A stretch of 62,910 bases of DNA from NCBI GenBank assembly GCA_021413865.1, contig JAIOPN010000050.1, positions 1-62,910 on the forward strand, read 5' to 3'. The first letter of the stretch is position 1, and the number at the start of each line of letters is the position of its first letter. This stretch comes from Planctomycetota bacterium. Its GTDB lineage: Bacteria; Planctomycetota; Phycisphaerae; Phycisphaerales; Phycisphaeraceae. Position numbers and translations under genes: made by a program. Of the stretch, positions 43,201 to 51,457 are shown piece after piece. The notes beneath the pieces are model-generated. The model made no database searches. It was given only the letters and a program-made list of their open reading frames with translations, and was not told where the DNA came from.

Positions 43201-44976
43201 AAAGGTGCCGCGCTCGATGACCTTGCGGATTTCCGTGGACAGGGCGAGCATCGCCTGGCCGTCCGAGGGACGGTAGATGCCCGTGGAGCCCGCATACGGG
43301 GAGTTCGAGCCTTTACTCGGGGTCGCCAGGAAGGCGGCGCGGTCTAGCAACCGCTGGGCCTGAGTCGTCGCGGAAGTCCTGCCGTACGAAAGGGCGTTGA
43401 GGTCGGTCTTGAGGACAATGGCCGGGTCGTTGGGCAATGTTACGCCGTTGTGCGTCGGCACCGGTGAGGTGGTGATATTGGGCAGGCGAGGGGCGTAGAT
43501 GGCACTGCCGCTGATGAGGGTGAGTTGATTACGGGGGTTGTCCGTGAAGAAGGCCTTGATGGCGTCGGCACCAGCCGCCGCGGGGCCGCCGACGTTCGCG
43601 CTGGTCTCGATGTAGTCGGCTTCTTTCTTATCTTGGCGCAACCAGACGTAGAAATCATTGTTTTGAGCGCTGCTCGCCATCGTCATGTTCACGGAGTCGT
43701 CGGCCAGGCCGTTGTTGCGGCGAAGCGCGACCTCGTTGTCCATGGCGAAGGAGGTGTATCGATAGTTGGAACTGATGGTGCCCGTGGCGGTCCAGCCCCA
43801 ATAGGTCCCGTCGCCTAGGAAACTGCCGTAGTTGCCGTAGCGAGAGGCACCCTGGAGCCAGTAGTGACCGCGTGTACGGATGTTGATATCCAACGACTTG
43901 AAAAACTTATCTCTCGACCAAGGCGCTTGGAGAGAGCCGCTTACGCCGCCCCTGTACCAGGGCGTCGGTAGGACGCTGACCGAGGCATCGGCGGGGTAAA
44001 GCACTGAATTGGCGGGATCCGGGGAGGGGGGATTGTGGTTGAAGCGGTAGAGGAGCTGCTTCTCCAGCCCGGTCATGCGTGTGGACTTGGTGGTGTCGGT
44101 CAGGCGGACGAAGTTGCCCAGGTTGAGTTCGGAGGGGTAGCTCCAGCGGGGGGCGTTGATGCCGGTTTCGGTTGTGTCGTAATTACCGTTGACGTCAACC
44201 TGGCTGGTCCAGACGTTGGCGTTGGCCATGGCGCTGTTGTCGATGATGCGGACGGCCGTGTAGTAGCTCACGCCGCCGATGGTACGGATGGGGGCGTAGG
44301 TCCAGCGGCTATCCGGGATGCCGTCGCCGTCTGCGTCCGCGCCGCGGGACATGTACTGCGCCGGGTTGGAGGAGCCGGTCAGGTCATTAAGGATCGAGAG
44401 ATTGGTGTCGCTGGTCTCTATTCCGCTTTCATCGATGACACGGTCAGCAAGGCTGCTGGTTCCGGTGGGTTTGGGCAGGTCAACATAAATGCCGTAGAGG
44501 TTGGTGATGTGCGACCACTTGGGATCAGTGGGAGTACTGAAGTCTGGCGTGTTGGAGGCGAGCCAGGGGTCGTCGTAGAGGCCGCCAACCGCCGTGGGCC
44601 AGAGGAAATTGCCGGTGGTGCCGGGGTTGGTCCACGGGTAGTCGTAGGGCGAGCGGCCGCCGCCCTTGTTGGCGGTGCCCGAGGGGGCGGCGGGATTGAA
44701 CATGGTGCCGGCCTCATCGAAGAGGTCCTTGACCAGCACGTCCTGGATTTTGGCGATCGTCGCCGCCGCCACTGTGTCGATGTTGTCGAGGCTGAAGCGG
44801 TGGTTGGCGATGCGATCCACGCGGACGATCTGCATCGCCATCGTGCCCATGATCGCCAGAAGCAGCAGCACGACGATGACCATGATCAGGATCATGCCGC
44901 TGTCGCGACGCTTGCGTCGGGCCATGGTGTGTCCGGTGCGGGTGGGCTTCACGCCTGGGGTTTGGGTTGTCTGCAT
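40276..44976 (-). CDS. Giant GspK-like prepilin/minor pseudopilin
   Basis: A 1566-residue protein. The N-terminus is prepilin-like: a basic leader (MARRKRRDSG), then GMILIMVIVVLLLLAIMG (residues 27-44), as in GspK, whose usual length is about 330. The rest is extracytoplasmic and repetitive in places. There are two DxDGDG calcium-loop-like motifs (DADGDGIPDSR and DNDGDGVVDEED) and four 8-residue repeats of the form xxPDPPAx at 41485-41580. Near the end it returns to a GspK-like helix-hairpin region (LNINTASADMIKKALP ... VVDAIVNYRDMKG). ATG at 44976 has AAAGGA upstream. It is the last gene before the terminator and probably caps a pseudopilus tip. Confidence 0.82.
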   Translation of the reverse strand: MQTTQTPGVKPTRTGHTMARRKRRDSGMILIMVIVVLLLLAIMGTMAMQIVRVDRIANHRFSLDNIDTVAAATIAKIQDVLVKDLFDEAGTMFNPAAPSGTANKGGGRSPYDYPWTNPGTTGNFLWPTAVGGLYDDPWLASNTPDFSTPTDPKWSHITNLYGIYVDLPKPTGTSSLADRVIDESGIETSDTNLSILNDLTGSSNPAQYMSRGADADGDGIPDSRWTYAPIRTIGGVSYYTAVRIIDNSAMANANVWTSQVDVNGNYDTTETGINAPRWSYPSELNLGNFVRLTDTTKSTRMTGLEKQLLYRFNHNPPSPDPANSVLYPADASVSVLPTPWYRGGVSGSLQAPWSRDKFFKSLDINIRTRGHYWLQGASRYGNYGSFLGDGTYWGWTATGTISSNYRYTSFAMDNEVALRRNNGLADDSVNMTMASSAQNNDFYVWLRQDKKEADYIETSANVGGPAAAGADAIKAFFTDNPRNQLTLISGSAIYAPRLPNITTSPVPTHNGVTLPNDPAIVLKTDLNALSYGRTSATTQAQRLLDRAAFLATPSKGSNSPYAGSTGIYRPSDGQAMLALSTEIRKVIERGTFYLPWNTSTAPNALARERFAHSLAMNIRNFYHEIDNESNSEKGITSMLLGGNQVYGWRPLPMITEIYTQRAYSISGSPAPVAYQDGAGNWHWQVQWTQQSPAPPPATAPTSANQNLIYGTGFVIEIRNPYSYPIDIRGLLVNMGSSGPPTLVSLLNQGPEASSWTTRTTTGTTLIGSGAGDNVMRPEDVIYLYLNAGTSGSANNNMLNRIKPPEAGMVHHVRNLATLSSTVGLSTPIPVTNYDKFQEGAPSSTPAANPTSLSPVSITMLAFDWNITDTTTTTAPRIYQEVQITPIDDRAAPMSSQYLASLDLMVPPPPSNDPLRNPPRSARLLEADFKDPGYPAPGPPTPPLGFERYKQRTFLGNGNGLNALTVAGSGATDAFVKRDNYVPVGQATYATPYVPPIPAVPRGSRNPLTTLPHSWTGDYASGSVQVGDYNLIRTFVPRGGRIAEQQRGQNTPLPAGHTWAEFPGAYAPAGSISPAKVKGQDNLATLQAYDPNHSATWGTVPNPVPPSFFGPSLPPSQLSPVPATDEPQSPATNIYPDPPAYIAPDPPADEVPDPPARIDPNPPADIPAVGAITAGAIVSNPEPPYPWADALMMLGRKDKTVAPLTTEVAVFTPAIDPYTTNMSGRWSRGVGGNAGSTLATQQLIFPTPYSIGAGPSYAATYVMPRHNRLGTVGQIAMVAALPFNGSGSNLLPETWASTSPKPTSVEQFMLDFRSPNFVGGANNGNLSVPHATFLIDRLTAVSPRYDGLDNDGDGVVDEEDELFVPGTLNINTASADMIKKALPIPTIPGGDSTVRDAVVDAIVNYRDMKGTYSAANRGVAAGFRTLNGQGLKGIAYVGELFAALDMMPAGPGNIGNNVDGSGNPKDDTDINGTVIDWWGPNANFRKSVKDNRANDRKERVMIPAMLTNVARTRSDIFTAYILLQGFPTGDFSVGPVESARLFVILDRSGCTTDLNTHGAKILAIYKY

Positions 44977-45043
44977 GTGTGTATCCTTTCCCAAAACAAT
45001 CTCAAATTGCTGTCCGATCGGGGCGAGCGCGTGGGGGCACGGG

Positions 45044-46630
45044 TCAGTTGCGGTTGACGGCGACAATGGATTCAAACCAGCGGCCGGTTGAGTTGTCGTT
45101 CGGGAACTCGACGTTGTCGGCGCGGACCTGGTTCCCGCGGATTCGCCCCTTCACGTCGTGCACGCGGTAACGGATCCGGATCAGGTAGGGCCAGAGGCCC
45201 GGGGCGTCGGTCTGAAGCGTGTCGGGCGGGGAACTGAGCTTGTTGGAACGCCACATGAAGGCAGCGGTGGCGTATTTGGGCATGGTGCCGCCGTTGTAGG
45301 CGTAGTCGTACACCGGGTTGGGGTACGCGGCGCCCCAGGGCGCCGCGTTATACGTACCGGGCTTATAAACGTTGAACCTGGATTTTGAGGTGTCTGTGTC
45401 ACCGGCGTTCAGGGGGATGTCTGTCGCCGAGGGGAAGTGGCTGTACCACTTGATATTGCCCCAGACGTCGAGATCGATGCGGCCATCGCTATTCAGGTCG
45501 GCGGCGAACTCGACGATGAAGTCGCTCACGTTGCCGGTGAGGTAGGGATGCGTCTGGCCCAGGGCCTTGTTGTCGATCGTAATCTGTGACGCATCGGGGG
45601 AGGGGTTTACGCGGAGGCGCTTATCCTCGGTCACATACATAAGCCCGTAAGCCTTGGTGATGTAGTCGCGAGTGGTGCCTGGGTTAAAGGACGCGGGATC
45701 ATCGGGGGGAAGTTTGGGCTCTCCGGCGCCGACATAGGGTCCGCTGAGCGTGGGGGGAGAGGTATCACTCAAGGCGACGAACGCAAGGTCTGTCGTACCC
45801 TTGAACATCAAGTTGGGTTCACCGCCGATGGTGGCGACGCCAGGCCCTTGGATCGGCGTGTCGCAGGCGAGCGTGTCAAAGTGCGCGAGGGTTTGCCGAG
45901 TTGCAAGAGGGTATGCGGACGCGGGGATCATCATCATCGCCTGGCGCCCGAGGATGAAGTTGGTGCCGAAGCGGTTGATGTTGGCCGAGTCGCTGTCGTC
46001 GCCCAGTTCCATGTGAGGGTCGGTGGAATTGGACAGGACACGCTGCACGTGGCCGTACCAGACGCGGGCGTAGGGCGGCGCGGTGGGAATGGTGGCGTTA
46101 GGCACGCCGCCGAATGAGGAGCCGGTGGCTGGGGTGATCGACCGCAGGCCGGTGTCGCCGGAACTGCCGCTGCGTGCACGGATGAAGAGCAACTGATCGC
46201 TCCGCACGCCGCGTCTCTGGGGGGAGAAAGTCCACTTACCGTTGATCAGCTTGGGAGGCCCTTCGGGAGCCCGCGGGTAGGACTTCATCGACACGCCCTC
46301 GTTTTCATCGATGGAGAGGGACCCGTTGTTGTTGTAGTCGCCCGGGCGGACCTGCCCGTCGCCGTTGGTGTCGCCGAGCATGTGGTTGACGATGATCAAG
46401 ATGCCGCCTTTAGTGGGGCCGACCATCGACTGCCCGTCGTCATCGAACTGCTCGCTGATGGAGCGGGCGGAGTTGATAACCTGGCTGGTGTTGGCGCTCA
46501 GGGCGACGACCTCGGAGGTGGCGGAGAACAGTTGGGTGACCACGCCGATCGCCGCCAGAACGATGGCGATGGAGATCAGCATCTCGATGATCGTGAAGGC
46601 GGGTCGGGATGCGGGGGAAGCGTGTTTCAT
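45044..46630 (-). CDS. Prepilin-like protein (GspJ-type), 528 aa
   Basis: The leader MKHASPASRPA precedes FTIIEMLISIAIVLAAIG, a type III prepilin signal with glutamate at +5. The residue before the cut would be alanine, not the usual glycine. The long C-terminal part is extracytoplasmic and contains an EF-hand/dockerin-like segment (GDTNGDGQVRPGDYNNNGSL) and a second DLNSDGRIDLD loop, both likely calcium sites. Its start overlaps the stop of the upstream prepilin gene (ATGA). Much longer than the ~200 residues of GspJ. Confidence 0.85.
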   Translation of the reverse strand: MKHASPASRPAFTIIEMLISIAIVLAAIGVVTQLFSATSEVVALSANTSQVINSARSISEQFDDDGQSMVGPTKGGILIIVNHMLGDTNGDGQVRPGDYNNNGSLSIDENEGVSMKSYPRAPEGPPKLINGKWTFSPQRRGVRSDQLLFIRARSGSSGDTGLRSITPATGSSFGGVPNATIPTAPPYARVWYGHVQRVLSNSTDPHMELGDDSDSANINRFGTNFILGRQAMMMIPASAYPLATRQTLAHFDTLACDTPIQGPGVATIGGEPNLMFKGTTDLAFVALSDTSPPTLSGPYVGAGEPKLPPDDPASFNPGTTRDYITKAYGLMYVTEDKRLRVNPSPDASQITIDNKALGQTHPYLTGNVSDFIVEFAADLNSDGRIDLDVWGNIKWYSHFPSATDIPLNAGDTDTSKSRFNVYKPGTYNAAPWGAAYPNPVYDYAYNGGTMPKYATAAFMWRSNKLSSPPDTLQTDAPGLWPYLIRIRYRVHDVKGRIRGNQVRADNVEFPNDNSTGRWFESIVAVNRN

Positions 46631-47751
46631 TTGACCACGTCCGATCCGTCGAGGCGGAACAGTTGTTGGGTGCCGTTGGCGCCGAACCAGACGCTTTCGG
46701 GGTATTTGCCCTGGGCGTCAGGCAGGACAAGCCCCGAGATGTTGAAACCCGTCGTGTCGGCACGGGTGACGTTGAAGATGACACCGTTGTTTGCCAGGAT
46801 CTGCTGCCCACCGACGACACCGGGGGGATTGGCGTTGTTCAAGTAGGAGGTAAAGTTGAACCGCGTCAGGTCGCTGGTGGATCGCGTGATTGCGGCGTTG
46901 CGTAGCCGCCCGGGGAGCTGGTACAGGGCAAATTTTGAAGTCGTCAGCGCTTGATTCAGGAGGGTGATGGTCGTGGCCGAGGACGATTCGACCAGCGTGA
47001 CCAGGTCGTCGCCGCTCGCGCCAGCGCCCCGGACGACGATAGGCTGCGCCAGGTCGTCCGCGGAAAGCTGCCCCGTTCTGAGGGTGAAGGTTTTGTTGCC
47101 GCTGACGGCGTCGCCCTTGCCCGCGTCGATGTTTTTCAGAACGAAGATGTAAACCTCCCACTGCGAACTGAGCGCCGGGGCGAAAGCGGCGAGGGGGGCG
47201 AGGTTTTGTGCCAGGGTGGTGCGGCGTACGACGGGCACCCATGTGTAATCGTGCCGTCCCACCGTCTTGCTCGTCGGGAACGAGCGGTCCCGCAGGGTGA
47301 TCAGGCCCGTCGTTTTATCGCCGGCGCTGAGCGCGGCAAGGTTGACGGCCTCAAGGGGTTCCAGCCAGCCCACGCACAGCACGTTACCGTTGGCCGCGTC
47401 GGTCATCCGTGTCGGCATCCTGAGCACCGAGGTTGAGGTCGCCAGGTCCGTAATCCTGTAGTAGGAGTAGTAAACAGTGCCGGCGAAGTTGTCCGTGTAC
47501 GGACCGATGGGCGCGCCCTGGTTAAGGAACGTCATATTGAGCGGGCGCGCCTTGAGATAGGCTTCAGCGCTGCGCATCACCATCTGCGACATGATGTCGT
47601 CCATGGTCTCGGCCTGCATCTTGGCGGCCACGGGGAACATGGTGATGATGGAGACCGCGCCCAGGGCGAAGATCGTGATCGCCGCCAGCACCTCCATCAG
47701 GGTGAAGGCCCGGGCCCCCGCGACGCGGATTGTCCGACGGTGGGTCGTCAT
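46627..47751 (-). CDS. Prepilin-like protein (GspI-type), 374 aa
   Basis: The N-terminus MTTHRRTIRVAGARA is followed by FTLMEVLAAITIFALGAVSI, a class III prepilin signal with alanine at -1 and glutamate at +5. The extracytoplasmic domain is beta-rich with no known catalytic motif. The gene starts four bases after the stop of the previous prepilin gene, and its stop overlaps the next start. It probably forms part of the pseudopilus tip together with the GspJ- and GspK-like proteins. Confidence 0.85.
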   Translation of the reverse strand: MTTHRRTIRVAGARAFTLMEVLAAITIFALGAVSIITMFPVAAKMQAETMDDIMSQMVMRSAEAYLKARPLNMTFLNQGAPIGPYTDNFAGTVYYSYYRITDLATSTSVLRMPTRMTDAANGNVLCVGWLEPLEAVNLAALSAGDKTTGLITLRDRSFPTSKTVGRHDYTWVPVVRRTTLAQNLAPLAAFAPALSSQWEVYIFVLKNIDAGKGDAVSGNKTFTLRTGQLSADDLAQPIVVRGAGASGDDLVTLVESSSATTITLLNQALTTSKFALYQLPGRLRNAAITRSTSDLTRFNFTSYLNNANPPGVVGGQQILANNGVIFNVTRADTTGFNISGLVLPDAQGKYPESVWFGANGTQQLFRLDGSDVVK

Positions 47752-47754
47752 GAT

Positions 47755-48657
47755 TCAGCGCTCCCGCATCCAGGTGCCCGTGTACCTGCTGAAAAACATC
47801 GCCCGCCCGTTGGCGGCAATCCATGCCGCCGTTGCGTCGGGCGAGGGACCGGACAACGCCATCGAACTCGACAGCGGCAGGCCCGCGCTCATCAAGTCGG
47901 TCTTGGAATACACGATCACCCCCACGACCGATTCGATGCACTCAAAGGGGAGCTTGGTCCTGGCACCCGAGGGGGTGTCGATGGTCTGGTACATCGAGGC
48001 ATCCATTTCGGGATCCCACTTCCCGGGGTCATAAGCCAGGGGACGGGAAGAGGCGGTGTCGTATCGGCCGTCCATGTTTCCGTCGTAGTACACCATGTCC
48101 GCTGAACCGAGCGTGTCACCGACGCTCAACAGGCCTCGCTCGGTGAACCGCAAGGTGAACGGAGGGGGTAGCAACACGGTGCCGGTCCCATCGGCTGCAA
48201 TCCCGACCACGCCTGTACCGGAGGGAACCGTGATATATTCTCGGTTGTAAATATCTCCGTACCCATTGATCTTGGATTTCTTGAGGTTGACACCCATTTG
48301 GTCGACAGCCATCGGGATATTTTCGATCAGGCGCAACTCGTTGCTGGTTGAAAACAGGATCGCCGCACCGCGGTAGTAGGGGTCGGTCGGGGCGTTCACA
48401 AAGCGTGCCTGCTTGTTGCGAGTCGTGAAGGAGTAAGCGCGTGCCGCCATCGCCGCCACGTTGATGCTGTTAACGCCGCTTTCGATCTGTGAGCCCCTCC
48501 GCATGTTTTTCAGGCCCGGCACGGTGATCGCCATCAGCACCCCGATGAGGCCGATGACGAACATCAACTCCATCAGCGTAAACCCCCATCCCGCCGCGAC
48601 GCGGAGGGATGGGCCTTCCGGGATTTTAAATTTGCGGCTGTTCATAAACGGGCTCAT
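47755..48657 (-). CDS. Prepilin-like protein (GspH-type), 300 aa
   Basis: A 25-residue basic leader ending in AAGWG precedes FTLMELMFVIGLIGVLMAIT, with the canonical glycine at -1 and glutamate at +5. The remainder is a single extracytoplasmic domain with the motif MVYYDGNMDGRYDTAS, again a calcium-loop-like D-x-N-x-D-G. The GspH type is assigned by position and by the FTLMELMFVIG start. It overlaps the upstream gene by four bases. Confidence 0.85.
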   Translation of the reverse strand: MSPFMNSRKFKIPEGPSLRVAAGWGFTLMELMFVIGLIGVLMAITVPGLKNMRRGSQIESGVNSINVAAMAARAYSFTTRNKQARFVNAPTDPYYRGAAILFSTSNELRLIENIPMAVDQMGVNLKKSKINGYGDIYNREYITVPSGTGVVGIAADGTGTVLLPPPFTLRFTERGLLSVGDTLGSADMVYYDGNMDGRYDTASSRPLAYDPGKWDPEMDASMYQTIDTPSGARTKLPFECIESVVGVIVYSKTDLMSAGLPLSSSMALSGPSPDATAAWIAANGRAMFFSRYTGTWMRER

Positions 48658-49565
48658 TTGGTGTCGTAGCTGTAGATGTTGTCTTCGGCGGCCTTTTTCG
48701 ATGCCTCCGTCGCGTTGGGGCCGACATCCCCGAAATCACGGTCGGGCCCGGCGGAGACGAAGAACGGCGTGCTGCGCTTGGGCAGGAAGTCGTCGGTGGT
48801 TTCAAAGTCGCCCCCGGGCTCGGGGTAAAACACATAGGCGGCGTATACGATCTTGGTCCCCCAAGCGTCGCGTGGCTCCAGCATGCCGTCCACCACCATG
48901 ACCGCGGCCGCGCCCTGCAGCGGGAGGCAGTCGGTTGCCTTCGCATAATCCATGCCGGTACTGCTGGTGATGTAATGGCGGTCCATCGACTGCAACTGTT
49001 CCTTGCAGGCGGGCACCGTGAATGCCCCGGCGATAAACCTTTTGCCAGAGATGGCCTTCAGGTCGCCCGCCCAGTCCATGAGGTAGCCCCGGAAGGCGTC
49101 TTTGGTTGGGGGCGTGAGAGGGTCGCTGGGTGAAGGGGGGTCCGGCAAGGGCCGGAAGTATTTACCGCCCAGGTTCGGATAGCAAGACTTGGCGTTGGTC
49201 GGATCGTACCTCCCGTTGGCACTCATGTCGGTCGTGTAGAAGTATTCGCCGCTGGGGGCTTTGGGCATCCGCGTGATGCTCCCAAAGGTGTTCCAGTTAA
49301 AGGGGGAGGTCACGGACGACAGGTGGTTGACGGAGATTCCATTGTTTGCGGTCGAGAACTCCGCGGCGACCGTCTGGAGTTCCGCCAAGATCGTGCGGGT
49401 CGTGGAGTGTGCGGCGGCGTCGGTGATCTTGTGCATCGCGAACGCGCCCATCGCCAGGAGGAAGAGGATAAGACCGATCACGACGAGCAACTCGGTGAGG
49501 GTGAAGGCGTCGCGGCCGCGTGCCTGCGGGGTCAACGCACTCCCTTGTGGTGTTGTAGGTGTCAT
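48654..49565 (-). CDS. Prepilin-like protein, 303 aa
   Basis: The leader ends in GRDA before FTLTELLVVIGLILFLLAMG, so alanine is again at -1. The C-terminus reads PFFVSAGPDRDFGDVGP and later DNIYSYDTK. The same pattern closes the next prepilin (FVSAGRDGSMGDLTS ... DNLYSSDTE), and it resembles the calcium-binding C-terminal loop of major pseudopilins. It overlaps both neighbours by four bases. Confidence 0.85.
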   Translation of the reverse strand: MTPTTPQGSALTPQARGRDAFTLTELLVVIGLILFLLAMGAFAMHKITDAAAHSTTRTILAELQTVAAEFSTANNGISVNHLSSVTSPFNWNTFGSITRMPKAPSGEYFYTTDMSANGRYDPTNAKSCYPNLGGKYFRPLPDPPSPSDPLTPPTKDAFRGYLMDWAGDLKAISGKRFIAGAFTVPACKEQLQSMDRHYITSSTGMDYAKATDCLPLQGAAAVMVVDGMLEPRDAWGTKIVYAAYVFYPEPGGDFETTDDFLPKRSTPFFVSAGPDRDFGDVGPNATEASKKAAEDNIYSYDTK

Positions 49566-50053
49566 GGGGTGTGTCCTTCCGTATCGCTGCTGTAGAGGTT
49601 GTCCATCGCGTCGCGGCGCTGATCCGCGGTGGTGGAGGTCAGGTCACCCATTGATCCGTCCCGGCCGGCGGAGACAAACTCCGGCTTGTGCCGCGCGCCG
49701 GGCTGGGGCGCGATGTAGAGCACCGGCGTGGCGTAGCCGTCGCGGCAGATCAGCTGCCCGTGCTCGTCACGCGAGAGGTCCAGCCGTCGCATGCTCGGCC
49801 TAGTGTCGGCGTCGTCCCACATCGCCGACAGCGCCCGATCCGTCGGACCGGCGGGGTACTCGCGGTGGCGGTCGTGGTAGATCGACAGCGCGATCTGCAG
49901 CTTCTGGAGCGTCTCGCGGGTCTGCTTGTCCGACTTTTCCGTCCGCAGCGAGTTGCTCGCCACAACCAGGCCCGTCAGGACCATCGCGATCACCGCCGCG
50001 GCGAGGATCGTCTCGACCAGGCTCATCCCCGAGTTGTTCACGCTGCGTTTCAT
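49562..50053 (-). CDS. Prepilin-like protein (GspG-type), 163 aa
   Basis: The short leader MKRSVNNSG precedes MSLVETILAAAVIAMVLTGL (glycine -1, glutamate +5). The length of 163 is close to that of GspG. The body contains a helical stretch (ETLQKLQIALSIYHDRHREY) typical of GspG, and the C-terminal FVSAGRDGSMGDLTS ... DNLYSSDTE resembles its calcium loop. It may be the major subunit of this system. It lies first of the prepilin genes, just downstream of the GspF-like gene. Confidence 0.85.
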   Translation of the reverse strand: MKRSVNNSGMSLVETILAAAVIAMVLTGLVVASNSLRTEKSDKQTRETLQKLQIALSIYHDRHREYPAGPTDRALSAMWDDADTRPSMRRLDLSRDEHGQLICRDGYATPVLYIAPQPGARHKPEFVSAGRDGSMGDLTSTTADQRRDAMDNLYSSDTEGHTP

Positions 50054-50094
50054 GGTTCGTGTTTCAGGCGTCGCACGGGGTTTGCAAACACCGC

Positions 50095-51378
50095 TCAGCT
50101 CATGGTCTGGATCAGCTTGACCAGCGGCAGGAACAGCGCGATGACGATGAACCCGACGATGCCGCCCAGCACCACCACCATGATGGGCTCGAGCAGCGAC
50201 ACGAGGCTCGCCACCAGGTTGTCCACGTCTTCGTCGTAGTTGTCCGCGATCTTCAGGAGCATCTTGTCCAGGTCGCCGGTCTCCTCGCCGACGTCGATCA
50301 TGTTGACCACCAGCGCGTCGCAGACCTTGGACTGGCGCAGCGGCTCGGCGAAGCTCTCGCCCTGGCGGACCGAGTCGTGGACCTTCTGGAGGGCGCGGAC
50401 GTAAACGTAGTTGGCGGTGGTCTCGCGGGTGATATTGATCCCGTCCAGGATGGGCACGCCGGCGCTGATGAGGGTGCCCAGCGTGCGGGTGAAGCGGGCG
50501 ATGGTGGCCTTGCGCATGATCATGCCCGCGACGGGGATCTTGAGCGATATGGCGTCAACGATCGCCCGCCCCGCTATCGTTTTTCTGGCCATCTTGATGC
50601 CGAAGACGAAGAGGATCGGGCAGAAGATGATGTACACCAGGCCCGGGATCAGCTGGTCGGGGTAGAGGGTGCCGCCCAGCCACTTGCTGCTGTTGATCAG
50701 GATCTTGGTCATGAGCGGCAGCTCGGTGTTGAAGTCGTCGAAGATCTTCTGGAACTTGGGCACGATGAAGACCATGATGCCCGTCACGATCAGGCCGGCG
50801 ACCGAGACCACCACCGCGGGGTAGATCATGGCGCCGATGATCCGCTTCTTGAGCTTGGCGGACTTCTCCATGAACTCGGCCAGGCGCTGCAGGATGACGT
50901 CCAGCACGCCGCCGATCTCGCCCGCCGCGATCATCTTCGTGTAGAGCTTGTCGAAGGCCTTGGGGTAACGCGCCATGGCGTCCGACAGCGTGGAGCCGCC
51001 GGAGACCGCCTCGTGGGTGCCGCCGAGGATGTTCTTGAACATCCCCGCCTTCTGCTGCTCCTCGAGGATCTTGACCGAGCGCAGGATCGGCAGGCCGGCG
51101 TCCTGCAGCGTGGACATCTGGCGGGTGAAGGTGGTCAGCACCTTCTGGCTGACGCCGCCGATGTTGATCTGGATGTTCTTCCAGTCTCTTTTGGCGCCGG
51201 GCACCGTGGTGGTGGCCACCGCGCCCTTGGTCTTCTTGACCTTCTGCTCGCGGACCGAGGTGGGGAACAGGCCCTGCTTGCGGATCTTCTCCACCGCCTC
51301 CTCGCTGGTGTTGGCGGAGATGGTGTCCTTGCGCGGCTTGCCGGTCTCGTCCAGGGCTTCGTATTGAAATGTTGCCAT
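50095..51378 (-). CDS. GspF/PilC-family inner-membrane platform protein
   Basis: A 427-residue polytopic protein with two GspF domains. Motifs include TFTRQMSTLQDAGLPILRSV and, in the second half, RFTRTLGTLISAGVPILDGI, plus AEFMEKSAKLKKRIIGAMIYPAVV and MIDVGEETGDLDKMLLKIAD. It anchors the assembly ATPase to the pseudopilus. ATG at 51378 has GGAG upstream. The next gene upstream is a PilB/GspE ATPase, 79 bases away. Confidence 0.95.
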   Translation of the reverse strand: MATFQYEALDETGKPRKDTISANTSEEAVEKIRKQGLFPTSVREQKVKKTKGAVATTTVPGAKRDWKNIQINIGGVSQKVLTTFTRQMSTLQDAGLPILRSVKILEEQQKAGMFKNILGGTHEAVSGGSTLSDAMARYPKAFDKLYTKMIAAGEIGGVLDVILQRLAEFMEKSAKLKKRIIGAMIYPAVVVSVAGLIVTGIMVFIVPKFQKIFDDFNTELPLMTKILINSSKWLGGTLYPDQLIPGLVYIIFCPILFVFGIKMARKTIAGRAIVDAISLKIPVAGMIMRKATIARFTRTLGTLISAGVPILDGINITRETTANYVYVRALQKVHDSVRQGESFAEPLRQSKVCDALVVNMIDVGEETGDLDKMLLKIADNYDEDVDNLVASLVSLLEPIMVVVLGGIVGFIVIALFLPLVKLIQTMS

Positions 51379-51457
51379 CGTCGGTCTCCGGTCGGTGGTC
51401 CCAGGTCTCAGCGTCGCGGCCCCGCCTGCTGCGGGCCGGGGAGGCGAGGTTGTTCGG

